Of a DNA stretch of 64,000 bases, positions 17,042 to 25,280 are shown one piece after another. The notes under the pieces are model-generated. The model was not told the origin of the DNA, ran no database searches, and saw nothing but the letters and a program-made list of their open reading frames with translations. Position 1 is the stretch's first letter. Every line of letters begins with the position of its first letter. Source of the stretch: Pseudomonas sp. URIL14HWK12:I12 (lineage in GTDB: Bacteria; Pseudomonadota; Gammaproteobacteria; Pseudomonadales; Pseudomonadaceae); the NCBI RefSeq assembly GCF_003097135.1, contig NZ_QEQL01000006.1, positions 248,001 to 312,000 of the forward strand, given 5' to 3'. The translations under genes were made by a program, and so were the position numbers.

Positions 17042-18142
17042 TCAATACTCGACGCGCACATCCCCCTTCGGCACGCTGCAGCACGACAGGATGTAACCCT
17101 CGGCTTCGTCTTCCTCGGTGATGCCGCCGTTGTGATCCATCTCGACCTCGCCACTGACCTTGAGCACCTTGCAGGTGCCGCAGATGCCCATGCCGCAGGC
17201 CTTGGGAATGTAGAGCCCCAGTTTCGCGGCAGCCGCGTGCACGGTTTCGCCCGGCGCCACACGGATGCTTTTGCCCGAATCGGTGAATTCGACCATGTTG
17301 AGTTCGCCGACGGGCACTTCTGGCGCGTCGGCGGCCTGCTCGGCGTGCTCGACCGCGTCGGCCTTGGCTTCGGCCGGCGTGGCACCGAAGGATTCTTCGT
17401 GATAACGGCTCATGTCGAAGCCGGCATCCTGCAGCAGGCGCTTGACGGCGGTCATGTACGGCGTGGGGCCGCAGCAGAACACTTCACGCTCCAGGAAGTC
17501 TGGTGCGATCAGCTCCAGCATGTGCCGCGACAGGTAGCCGCGGTAGCCCGCCCAGGGCTCACCCAAACCATGGCGCTCGCAGATCACGTGAAGGCCGAAG
17601 TTGGGGATGCGCGAGGCCATCTGTTCCAGCTCGCGGTGGTAGATCACATCCTTGGGCGAGCGGGCGCTGTGCACGAACACCATGTCGACGTTGGCGTTGG
17701 TGTCGTAGAACCAGCGCGCCATGGACATGACCGGGGTAATACCGACGCCGCCCGAAAGATAGAGCACTTTCGCCGCAGGGAAGTCGATGGCGTTGAACAG
17801 GCCCACCGGGCCGTGAACCGGTAGCTCGAAGCCTTCGTGCATGTTGTCGTGCAGCCAGTTCGATACCTTGCCGCCGGGTACGCGCTTGACGGTGATGGAG
17901 AAGCTGTAGGGCACCGATGGGGCGCTGGAAATGGTATAGGAGCGCATCACCGGCTGGCCGTCGATCTCCAGCTCCAACGTCACGAACTGGCCGGGCTTGA
18001 AGAAGAACAGCACCGGCTGGTCGGCCATGAAGCAGAACGTGCGAACGTCCCAGGTTTCCTGGATGACTTTCACACAGCGAACCACGTGGCGACCATTGGC
18101 CCAGGTCTGGGTTGTCACCGGGTTCAGGAAGTTGTTGGACAT
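17042..18142 (-). CDS. gbcB: Glycine betaine demethylase reductase subunit
   Basis: 366 residues with an FNR-type flavin/NAD(P) reductase (about 25-265; flavin motif RSYTISS, nucleotide region GGVGITPVMSMARWF, CGPTPYM) fused to a C-terminal plant-type 2Fe-2S ferredoxin domain with Cys316, 321, 324 and 354 (CGMGICGTC). It supplies electrons to the Rieske oxygenase GbcA, which demethylates glycine betaine to dimethylglycine. I used the second ATG at 18142 because GGAGAG lies just before it; the ATG at 18154 would place that signal inside the gene. It is divergent from gbcA. Confidence 0.95.
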   Translation of the reverse strand: MSNNFLNPVTTQTWANGRHVVRCVKVIQETWDVRTFCFMADQPVLFFFKPGQFVTLELEIDGQPVMRSYTISSAPSVPYSFSITVKRVPGGKVSNWLHDNMHEGFELPVHGPVGLFNAIDFPAAKVLYLSGGVGITPVMSMARWFYDTNANVDMVFVHSARSPKDVIYHRELEQMASRIPNFGLHVICERHGLGEPWAGYRGYLSRHMLELIAPDFLEREVFCCGPTPYMTAVKRLLQDAGFDMSRYHEESFGATPAEAKADAVEHAEQAADAPEVPVGELNMVEFTDSGKSIRVAPGETVHAAAAKLGLYIPKACGMGICGTCKVLKVSGEVEMDHNGGITEEDEAEGYILSCCSVPKGDVRVEY

Positions 18143-18445
18143 GATGCTCTCCACGGCCGACTACCGGCCTTTCATGGCAGCGATTCTGCAAGCGGCCCTT
18201 GTGGCCGACTTTTCTATTCGCGACATTCACATACTTATGGCGACCAGCCCTACCAGAGCTGCCTTGGCGCGTCGGGAACGGATTTGGCCGTGTCGCGTTT
18301 GGGCAAGGTTCCGGCTATCGCCAGTCGCACACTCCACCGCAAATGAAACACTGATTTCATCCGCCTTGCGTCGCCTACCGTGAAGCGCCGAAGGGCGCCC
18401 TAATACCCAATCGCCGGCCACCGTGGGTGGCCATGAGGAATATCG
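18143..18445. promoter_or_regulatory. Divergent gbcB-gbcA control region
   Basis: 303 bp. GCGAC half-sites at 18220-18224 and 18240-18244 are direct repeats 20 bp apart. Further GTCGC motifs occur at about 18270-18340 (GTGTCGCG, AGTCGCAC). I infer GbdR sites from their likeness to the 21-bp repeats before cbcX. A separate palindrome, ATGAAACACTGATTTCAT at 18343-18360, has perfect 6-bp arms and 6-bp spacing and sits 86 bp before the gbcA start. It could bind a different dimeric regulator. Confidence 0.5.
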
Positions 18446-19741
18446 ATGGACGTCACCCAAAAACTGACCCTGGGCGATCCACTGGAACCGGCCCGCAAGG
18501 CCACAGCCGAGATGCTGCAAACCCGTGAGCGTACGTACTCACTGCCGCAGCCTTTCTATTGCGATGAGCGGGTGTTCGACATCGACATGCAGGAGGTCTT
18601 CCACAAGGAGTGGCTGATCGCAGGCATGACCTGCGAGGTGCCGGCCAAAGGTAACTACCTCACCCTGCAAATCGGCAAGAACCCCATCGTGGTGATCCGC
18701 AAGCCCGACGGCAGTATCCAGGCGTTCCACAACGTCTGTCGCCACCGTGGTTCGCGCCTGTGCACCAAGGAAAAAGGCAAGGTCGCCAAGCTGGTGTGCC
18801 CGTACCACCAGTGGACCTACGAGCTCGACGGCCGCCTGCTGTACGCCGGCACCGAAATGGGCGCCGATTTCGACATGTCGCAATTCAACCTCAAGCCTGT
18901 GCACACCAAGGTGGCCGGCGGCTACATCTTCATTTGCCTGGCTGAAAATCCGCCGGCGATCGACAACTTCCTCAGCACCCTGGCTCACTACATGGAGCCC
19001 TACGACATGGAAAACACCAAGGTGGCGGTGCAAACCACCTTGATGGAAAAAGCCAACTGGAAACTGGTGCTGGAGAACAACCGCGAGTGCTACCACTGCA
19101 GCGGCTCGCACCCTGAATTGCTGCACACCCTGCTGGAGTGGGACGACACCAACGACCCACGTGCCAGCCAGGAATTCAAGGACCACGTGGCTGAATCGGC
19201 TGCGGCCTGGGAAGCGGAGAAGATCCCTTACCTGCATGCCGGCTTCGGCCTGCGCAACCGGATCGTGCGCATGCCGCTGCTCAAGGGCACGGTGTCGATG
19301 ACAATGGACGGCAAGCAGGGCTGCAAGAAGCTCATGGGCCGCATCAAGAACCCGGACCTGGGCTCGATGCGCATCCTGCACCTGCCGCATTCCTGGAACC
19401 ATTGCATGGGTGACCATGTAATCGTGTTCACCGTATGGCCGATCAGCGCTCAGGAAACCATGGTCACCACCAAATGGCTGGTGCACAAGGACGCCGTGGA
19501 AGGTGAGGACTACGACATCGCCCGCCTGCGCGAGGTCTGGGACGCCACCAACGACCAGGACCGCCGCCTGGCCGAAGAAAACCAAACCGGCATCAACTCC
19601 ACTGCGTACCAGCCAGGGCCGTACTCCAAGACCTACGAGTTCGGCGTGGTGAACTTCATCGACTGGTACAGCGAGCGCGTGCTGGCCAACCTGGGGGCAG
19701 AGCCTGCGCCTTACCTGAAGGAAGTGAAGGTTCACGAGTAA
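18446..19741 (+). CDS. gbcA: Glycine betaine demethylase Rieske oxygenase subunit
   Basis: 431-residue Rieske non-haem iron oxygenase. The Rieske cluster ligands are Cys98-His100 (CRH) and Cys118-His121 (CPYH). The mononuclear iron site includes His217 and His222 in NRECYHCSGSHPE, with Glu214 as the likely electron bridge. It removes one methyl from glycine betaine as formaldehyde, giving dimethylglycine, using O2 and electrons from GbcB. It is divergently transcribed from gbcB. The stop lies 3 bp from the convergent mini-RHS stop. Confidence 0.96.
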   Translation: MDVTQKLTLGDPLEPARKATAEMLQTRERTYSLPQPFYCDERVFDIDMQEVFHKEWLIAGMTCEVPAKGNYLTLQIGKNPIVVIRKPDGSIQAFHNVCRHRGSRLCTKEKGKVAKLVCPYHQWTYELDGRLLYAGTEMGADFDMSQFNLKPVHTKVAGGYIFICLAENPPAIDNFLSTLAHYMEPYDMENTKVAVQTTLMEKANWKLVLENNRECYHCSGSHPELLHTLLEWDDTNDPRASQEFKDHVAESAAAWEAEKIPYLHAGFGLRNRIVRMPLLKGTVSMTMDGKQGCKKLMGRIKNPDLGSMRILHLPHSWNHCMGDHVIVFTVWPISAQETMVTTKWLVHKDAVEGEDYDIARLREVWDATNDQDRRLAEENQTGINSTAYQPGPYSKTYEFGVVNFIDWYSERVLANLGAEPAPYLKEVKVHE

Positions 19742-19744
19742 GCT

Positions 19745-20443
19745 TCATACGTTGAACACCGGCGCGGGTGGCCAGCGCAGGCGCTGGACCGCGGCCGGTA
19801 CACGCTCAGCCGCCAGGTTCAGCGCCTGGAGGATCACCTGCCGGTTGCTGATGACTGCCCCAATCATGGTCATCGAATACGCCGGAACCATTGCCAAATC
19901 GCTGGCATTGAGCAACGCGGTGGGGCCGTAGAGCTTGGCAACACGGCTACCCAGCGCGAGCATCGCCCCTCCCCCGGCCAGCATCACCCCAATACGGTCG
20001 AGCCGGCTCCGTTGTGGCTGCATCAGCAGCCGCAATGCCGAAAGGCTACCGCTCAAGGTATTGGACGCCAACGCAAACCCATTAGATAACGCCTGCGCCA
20101 AACCGACACCCAGAACCCAGGCATGCCCATTCGGGTCGCTTCGGTTCACCGGGTCGCCCTCGCACCAGGCATAGCTATTCAGGCCGCCCTTTCCAAATGG
20201 GCTAAAGGCGTCACCGGTGATGAACCGCCCCACAGGGCTGTAATAGAACCTAGCGCCGTTTCCGGCGATGCACAACGAACGTGTACCACCGCTGGAGAGC
20301 CCCGCAAAGCCAATGGCAAACAGCGGCCGGCTGGTGAAACCCAGTGGCGTGTATGCCTGGCGCAGCTTTACTTCACCCAGTACCCCCCGCAACGGAGAGT
20401 TCAGGCAATCCAGGGCCAGGAGCACTCGGGTCGCGTTTACCAT
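19745..20443 (-). CDS. Mini-RHS protein (RHS-associated core plus variable C-terminus)
   Basis: 232 residues. One RHS-associated core is visible: AYTPLGF near residue 30, then YYSPVGRFITGDAFSPFGKG and GLNSYAWCEGDPVNRSDPNG to about residue 106. The C-terminal half is unrelated, Ala/Leu-rich and partly hydrophobic. There are no upstream YD-repeat shells, so this is not a full Rhs toxin. It follows a second gene of the same design by 19 bp and is probably a paralogue. The function is unknown; the variable tail after a conserved core is the layout of polymorphic toxins, but activity is not shown. Confidence 0.75.
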   Translation of the reverse strand: MVNATRVLLALDCLNSPLRGVLGEVKLRQAYTPLGFTSRPLFAIGFAGLSSGGTRSLCIAGNGARFYYSPVGRFITGDAFSPFGKGGLNSYAWCEGDPVNRSDPNGHAWVLGVGLAQALSNGFALASNTLSGSLSALRLLMQPQRSRLDRIGVMLAGGGAMLALGSRVAKLYGPTALLNASDLAMVPAYSMTMIGAVISNRQVILQALNLAAERVPAAVQRLRWPPAPVFNV

Positions 20444-20462
20444 AGCTCGCCCATCAAGCAGA

Positions 20463-21104
20463 TCATGCCGTGCTGGAAGAAGTCCGCGGGGCCCAACTCA
20501 CCTCGCTCACCACCCTTTTTGCTTTACCTTTGACCCCCCAATGAATTGCTAAACCGCTTCGCCCCACCACGGTCAAAGTGGTCGCGGCGAGGGCCATGTA
20601 GCTGGCGACCTTCCCGTTATCGACCCATGCAGTGACTTGGGACGCGATGGCGCCAAGCATCACCGCGACGTCTACCAGCAAGACCGCTCTGCTGGGTTTC
20701 TGAAGCCTGTAGCCGGTGGCCATCATGCCGGCGTACGCCAGGATATTCAGAGTGCCCAAAATGTTGGTAGCAAGCGCGAATGTGCCTTGTGGGTCGACAT
20801 GGTTGACAGGCTCGCCGGCGCAATAGGCATAGGCATTGTGGCCACCGGCGGCAAACGGAGAAAGCGTGTCGGGGCGGTCGAAGCGTTGCAGCGTCGGGAT
20901 CAGGCCCCGCCGACCCGCACCGGCCAGGTAGCAACCACGGCCCGCCTCGTACCACAGCCCTGTGAAGGCTGAGTAGCCGTTGCCCGTGCGCTCGCGATGG
21001 TAGCCAAAGGGCGAATAGTTCAGAGAGCCGCCGCGCTGACCGCCGCGCACCAGAACGCTGCCTTGCCGGTCAGTGAATAGGGCGGTGAGTACATCCTGTT
21101 TCAT
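20463..21104 (-). CDS. Mini-RHS protein (paralogue)
   Basis: 213 residues. The N-terminal part, LFTDRQGSVLVRGGQRGGSL then YSPFGYHRERTGNGYSAFTG and NAYAYCAGEPVNHVDPQG (to about residue 106), is the RHS-associated core. The remainder is a hydrophobic, probably two-helix membrane region (TNILGTLNILAYAGMMATGY, then LLVDVAVMLGAIASQVTAWV). I used the ATG at 21104, the first residue of the conserved family start. Both genes are inserted between gbcA and etfB, interrupting the betaine catabolic cluster. Confidence 0.75.
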   Translation of the reverse strand: MKQDVLTALFTDRQGSVLVRGGQRGGSLNYSPFGYHRERTGNGYSAFTGLWYEAGRGCYLAGAGRRGLIPTLQRFDRPDTLSPFAAGGHNAYAYCAGEPVNHVDPQGTFALATNILGTLNILAYAGMMATGYRLQKPSRAVLLVDVAVMLGAIASQVTAWVDNGKVASYMALAATTLTVVGRSGLAIHWGVKGKAKRVVSEVSWAPRTSSSTA

Positions 21105-21198
21105 GGTGAACACCCCAGGGCCCGGCCACTTTGACGCTCTGTGGCCACACCCTAGCATGGTGCATTACTCGCAGGACCTGGCAAGTTTTACAGGCGCT

Positions 21199-21969
21199 TC
21201 AGCGAATGACGCCCTCTTCCAGCAACAGCTTGAGCACCGCCTCGGCGCCCTCTTGAGCCGTAACACCCTTCATTACCTGGCCACCCCCGCCGCTGGCTTT
21301 GGCGGTGGCCGCCTTCATGCGGTCGGCGCCGCTTTTCGCCTTGATCACTTTCAGGCGCTTGGGCCGCGGCTTGGCCGGTTGCAGCTCGGCTTCGGCCAGC
21401 AGCTCGTCATCGACGATCTCGACCTCGTGTGCCTGCAACTGTGCCCGTTGGGCCGGGCCATAAGCGCTTTGCCGCGGCGTAGGGGCGGCATTGTCGACGG
21501 TCGCGATCATCGGCAGGCGCACCTTGAGCCGGCGGCGCTGGCCGCGAGGCAGTGCCTGAAGCACCTGTGCACTGCCGTTCTCGATCGACTCGACCTGAGC
21601 CAACCCTACCACCACCGGCCAGCCCAATTGCTCGCCGAGCAAGAAAGGCAACATGCCGGAGCCTTCGCCGGTTTCAGCGTGCGTGCCGCTGAGTACGATC
21701 TGTGCCTGGGCACTGCGCAGGTAGTCCACCAGCGCTGGCAGCGCATCGGCGCCGGCCGGCTGCTCAAGCACGTGCATGCGAGGCAACCCCATGCCCAGGT
21801 AAGCCCGCAGCGCAGGCTCGTGGGCGTCGCCTGCGTGCAGCACCTGCAGGTCACTGCCGGCCAGCTGCAGCCCCAACTCTACTGCTCGCGCGTCTTGTTC
21901 GGCACGGCGCGCGCGGCCTGAGGTAGGGTGCGCCCCCACCGACACCAGGCTTACGATCTTCACAGTCAT
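21199..21969 (-). CDS. etfB: Electron transfer flavoprotein beta subunit (dimethylglycine system)
   Basis: 256 residues of the ETF beta family in the divergent form found with dgcAB. The AMP/adenine-nucleotide loop region GTHAETGEGSGMLPFLLGEQ and the family pattern LPRGQRRRLKVRLPMIATVD are visible. The C-terminal 60 residues are Lys/Ala/Gly-rich. It is the last gene of the dgc operon, 9 bp after etfA. With EtfA it takes electrons from dimethylglycine demethylation to the respiratory chain, separately from the main ETF of fatty-acid oxidation. Confidence 0.88.
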   Translation of the reverse strand: MTVKIVSLVSVGAHPTSGRARRAEQDARAVELGLQLAGSDLQVLHAGDAHEPALRAYLGMGLPRMHVLEQPAGADALPALVDYLRSAQAQIVLSGTHAETGEGSGMLPFLLGEQLGWPVVVGLAQVESIENGSAQVLQALPRGQRRRLKVRLPMIATVDNAAPTPRQSAYGPAQRAQLQAHEVEIVDDELLAEAELQPAKPRPKRLKVIKAKSGADRMKAATAKASGGGGQVMKGVTAQEGAEAVLKLLLEEGVIR

Positions 21970-21978
21970 GGCTTCACC

Positions 21979-23199
21979 TTATGCCGCTTCGCGCTTGGCG
22001 CCGTTTCGGTAGTTGTGCACCGCTTCGATCAGCGCCTTGAGGATTTCACTGCTGTCGCCGACGATCGAAAGGTCGGCGCGCTTGATCATGTCGCAGCCTG
22101 GGTCGATGTTGATCGCGATGACCTTTTCGCAGGCACCTATGCCCTGCAGATGCTGGATGGCACCCGAGATACCGACGGCCATGTACACCCGCGCCGTAAC
22201 CCACGTACCGGTGGCGCCCACCTGACGGTTGCGCGCCATGTGGCCGTTGTCCACGGCCACCCGCGAGGCACCCTCGGTGGCACCGAGGATTTCGGCGGCG
22301 TTATGAAACAGTGCCCAGTCGGTAATGCCATTGCCGCCAGACAAGATGAATTCCGACTCGGCCATGGGGATGGCGGCAGGGTCTACAGCCACTGCCCCCA
22401 GGTCTTCCATGCGGGGCAGGCTTCGTGCCACATCAGCGGCCAACGAGACCGGCAACGCTTCGTGGCGCGTCTCATCCACGGGCTCGGCGCACTCAGGCGC
22501 AGCCAGAATCAACCTAGGCAACGCTCGCGTCACGTCCTGCTGGCCTGCGCCCGCACGGCCTGTGCACAGCCCATCCTTGACCTGCCATACGCGGGTTGCC
22601 GGGCGCTCGCCCAGGCTGGCGCCCAAGCGCCGGCCCAGCTCGCCCCCGCCACTGCGGCTGTCAGGCAGCAGCCAGTGGCGGGGGCTGAACTGCGCATCCA
22701 CAGCGCGCAAGCCCTGAATGCGCTGCTCAGGCACATAGCCTTCGAACTGATTGCCTTCGATCTGCAGCAAGCGGTCTACACCGGCCGTATCGAAAGCGCT
22801 TTCCTTGTGCTCGCCAAACACCACGGCCAGCACAGCACCCTCCTGGCCGGCCAAACGCCGAGCCAGGCCCAGCAGGTCCTTGTCGTGCAGGGTCAGGCGG
22901 CCGCCGACCATGTCGGGCACTACGGCGATATAAAAGGCCGGCTCGGCCACCTGATGCAGCGGCAACTTGACCTCGGCGCTGGCCGCGCGGCGCACGTTTC
23001 CGCCCTGCTGGCCGCCGCTGCGGTCGATACGCTTGATCCCGCTGGGGCCGATAAAGCCCTGCCCGTGCGGATTCTTGCGGATGATGCCGTGAGGGCCCAT
23101 CCATTGTTGTTGCTGGGGTTGCATCGCCGCGTGTAGCGGGTGCAGCCGGTTGCGGGCGATCCACTCGGCCCGCGGGTCACGACGAATGATCTCGCTCAT
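21979..23199 (-). CDS. etfA: Electron transfer flavoprotein alpha subunit (dimethylglycine system)
   Basis: 406 residues, longer than a standard EtfA (about 310) because of an N-terminal extension of roughly 85 residues containing repeated Gly-Pro motifs (WMGPHGIIRKNPHGQGFIGP). The C-terminal FAD-binding domain is normal: GATGTWVTARVYMAVGISGA and AINIDPGCDMIKRADLSIVG. Its start codon overlaps the dgcB stop by one base (TGATG), so translation is coupled. It acts with EtfB and DgcB. Confidence 0.9.
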   Translation of the reverse strand: MSEIIRRDPRAEWIARNRLHPLHAAMQPQQQQWMGPHGIIRKNPHGQGFIGPSGIKRIDRSGGQQGGNVRRAASAEVKLPLHQVAEPAFYIAVVPDMVGGRLTLHDKDLLGLARRLAGQEGAVLAVVFGEHKESAFDTAGVDRLLQIEGNQFEGYVPEQRIQGLRAVDAQFSPRHWLLPDSRSGGGELGRRLGASLGERPATRVWQVKDGLCTGRAGAGQQDVTRALPRLILAAPECAEPVDETRHEALPVSLAADVARSLPRMEDLGAVAVDPAAIPMAESEFILSGGNGITDWALFHNAAEILGATEGASRVAVDNGHMARNRQVGATGTWVTARVYMAVGISGAIQHLQGIGACEKVIAINIDPGCDMIKRADLSIVGDSSEILKALIEAVHNYRNGAKREAA

Positions 23200-25181
23200 C
23201 AGTTCACCTCCGCAGGTTCAGCCTGGCGCGCGGCGGCCTTGGCCGGCGCGGCGTCGGCCTTGGCCGGCGCGGCGTCGGCCTCGATCAAGGCATCGGCCAC
23301 CAACTCGGCGATGTCCTTGATGGCCGGGCGTGGCTCGACCACCCCTTCGAGCATCGCGGTGCATTGCGGGCAGCCCACCGCCACCAACTCCGCCTGGGTT
23401 TCCCGAATGTCCTCCATGCGCATGTCGGGGATCCGTTGCTTGCCGGGGATGTCGGTGATCGGCGCGCCACCGCCACCGCCACAGCAGCGTGAACGGAAGC
23501 CCGAGCGCTGCATCTCCCGCACCTCGATCCCCAGTGCGCGCAGCACCTGGCGGGGCGCCTCGTACTCTCCGTTGTAGCGGCCCAGGTAGCACGGGTCGTG
23601 ATAAGTCACGCTGCCGCCCTTGTGCTGCCCCAGGTTGAGCTTGCCGCTGCCGACCAGCTCGGCAATGAAAGTGCTGTGGTGCAGCACCTCATAGTTGCCA
23701 CCGAGCGCGCCGTATTCGTTCTTGAGCACATGGAAGCTGTGCGGGTCGCAGCTGACAATGCGTTTGAAGCTGTATTTGCCCAAGGTCTGGATATTGCGAC
23801 GGGCCAGCGCCTGGAACGTCGCCTCATCGCCCAGCCGCCGCGCTACGTCTCCGCTGTCGCGTTCTTCCAGGCCGAGGACGGCGTAGTTCACCCCTGCTGC
23901 CTTGAGCACCTTGACGAACGCACGCAGCGTGCGCTGGTTGCGCATGTCGAAGGCGCCATCGCCTACCCAGAAGAGCACGTCGGCCTGCTTCACGTCCGCC
24001 AGCAGCGGCATGTTGAGGTCGGCTGCCCAGTTCATCCGCCCGCCGGGGGCGAAGCCGCCTGGGTTGTCGGTGGCAATCAGGTTGTCCAGCACCTCGGCGC
24101 CCTTGTTGGGGGTCGCGCCCTTTTCCAGGGTCAGGTGCCGGCGCATATCGACGATGGCGTCCACGTGCTCGATCATCATCGGGCACTCTTCCACGCAGGC
24201 GCGGCAGGTGGTGCAAGACCACAGCGTGTCGGCATCGACCAGCGCCTTGCCTTGCAGCGACACGATCGGCAGGTGTGGGCCACCACTGTGCTCACCCAGC
24301 GGTTTTCCGGGGTAAGGGGAGCCGGCGAAGTTGGCGTCGTTGCCGCCCGCCAGGCCAATGACCATGTCCTGGATGAGTTTTTTCGGGTTCAGCGGCTGGC
24401 CTGCCGCGAAGGCAGGGCACATGGCCTCGCACTTGCCGCACTGAACGCATGCGTCGAAGCCCAGCAGCTGGTTCCAGGTGAAATCCTTGGGTTTTTCAAC
24501 ACCCAGAGGGGCGCTGGAATCCAGCAGGTCCAACGGCTTGAGGCCGGTGGAGCGGCCACCACCGAAGCGCTCGGCGCGGCGGTGCCAGGCCAGATGCAGG
24601 GCGCCTGCGAACGCATGCTTCATTGGGCCGCCCCAGGTCATGCCGAGGAACTGCTCGGACACGCCCCAGGCAACACCAATGCCCAGAATCACTGCCAGCA
24701 CCCATCCACCGAAGTTTTCCGGAAGGATGCCTGCCACTGGCAACGTTGCGATGAAGAAGCTCACCGAAAAGGCCAGCAAACTCTTGGGCAAGCGCATCCA
24801 GGGGCCTTTCGAAAGGCGCGCAGGCGGGTTAAGGCGGCGCTTGTAGACAAACAGCGCACCGCAGAACATCAGCACGGTGGCTGCCAGCAACGCGAAGCCG
24901 AGAATGCGGTTGTGCAGGCCAAAACCGTGCACCAGGACAGCCAGCAGCGCGGCGAGCACGAAGCCCCCCGCGGTGGCCACGTGGGTATTGGCCATGTACT
25001 TGTCACGGGCCACCACATGGTGCAGGTCGACCATGTAGCGCCGCGGCATCGCGAACAAGCCGCCCAACAGGTCAACCTTCGAGGGGCGGCCACGGCGCCA
25101 CATGGCAACGCGCCGCGCAGCACCGAGTGCCGCCAACGCCAATGCCGCAAACAGCAGAACAGGCAGGATCACGCTCAACAT
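23199..25181 (-). CDS. dgcB: Dimethylglycine catabolism Fe-S oxidoreductase DgcB
   Basis: 660 residues. N-terminal membrane segments (MLSVILPVLLFAALALAALG and others to about 200) precede a 4Fe-4S ferredoxin region with CVQCGKCEAMCP and CTTCRACVEECP. Two heterodisulfide-reductase-type CCG domains follow (HDPCYLGRYN, then SRCCGGGGGAP). It is a membrane electron carrier required with DgcA for dimethylglycine demethylation to sarcosine. The start at 25181 has AAGGTG eight bases upstream. The C-terminus carries a short Ala/Lys/Asp/Pro repeat. It is 99 bp after dgcA. Confidence 0.93.
   Translation of the reverse strand: MLSVILPVLLFAALALAALGAARRVAMWRRGRPSKVDLLGGLFAMPRRYMVDLHHVVARDKYMANTHVATAGGFVLAALLAVLVHGFGLHNRILGFALLAATVLMFCGALFVYKRRLNPPARLSKGPWMRLPKSLLAFSVSFFIATLPVAGILPENFGGWVLAVILGIGVAWGVSEQFLGMTWGGPMKHAFAGALHLAWHRRAERFGGGRSTGLKPLDLLDSSAPLGVEKPKDFTWNQLLGFDACVQCGKCEAMCPAFAAGQPLNPKKLIQDMVIGLAGGNDANFAGSPYPGKPLGEHSGGPHLPIVSLQGKALVDADTLWSCTTCRACVEECPMMIEHVDAIVDMRRHLTLEKGATPNKGAEVLDNLIATDNPGGFAPGGRMNWAADLNMPLLADVKQADVLFWVGDGAFDMRNQRTLRAFVKVLKAAGVNYAVLGLEERDSGDVARRLGDEATFQALARRNIQTLGKYSFKRIVSCDPHSFHVLKNEYGALGGNYEVLHHSTFIAELVGSGKLNLGQHKGGSVTYHDPCYLGRYNGEYEAPRQVLRALGIEVREMQRSGFRSRCCGGGGGAPITDIPGKQRIPDMRMEDIRETQAELVAVGCPQCTAMLEGVVEPRPAIKDIAELVADALIEADAAPAKADAAPAKAAARQAEPAEVN
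23234..23280. repeat. 21-bp in-frame tandem repeat in dgcB 3' end
   Basis: Two perfect 21-bp units (23234-23254 and 23255-23275) plus a 5-bp partial copy encode a repeated AKADAAP heptapeptide near the DgcB C-terminus. The length is a multiple of three, so copy-number changes keep the frame. It is probably a flexible tail with variable length between strains. Confidence 0.8.
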
Positions 25182-25280
25182 AACCAAGCACCTTCGAGCT
25201 TCAAGCCCCACGCTGCAAGCCGAAAGCCGGGCGTGCTCGGCCTTGGCTTACAGCGTGCAACCTGAAGCTGGCAACTGCAG

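Noticed and set aside
19745..21104. RHS genes as fragments of a broken large rhs gene
   Set aside because: Each has its own start, one complete core and a distinct intact tail; no remnants of YD-repeat shell are nearby.
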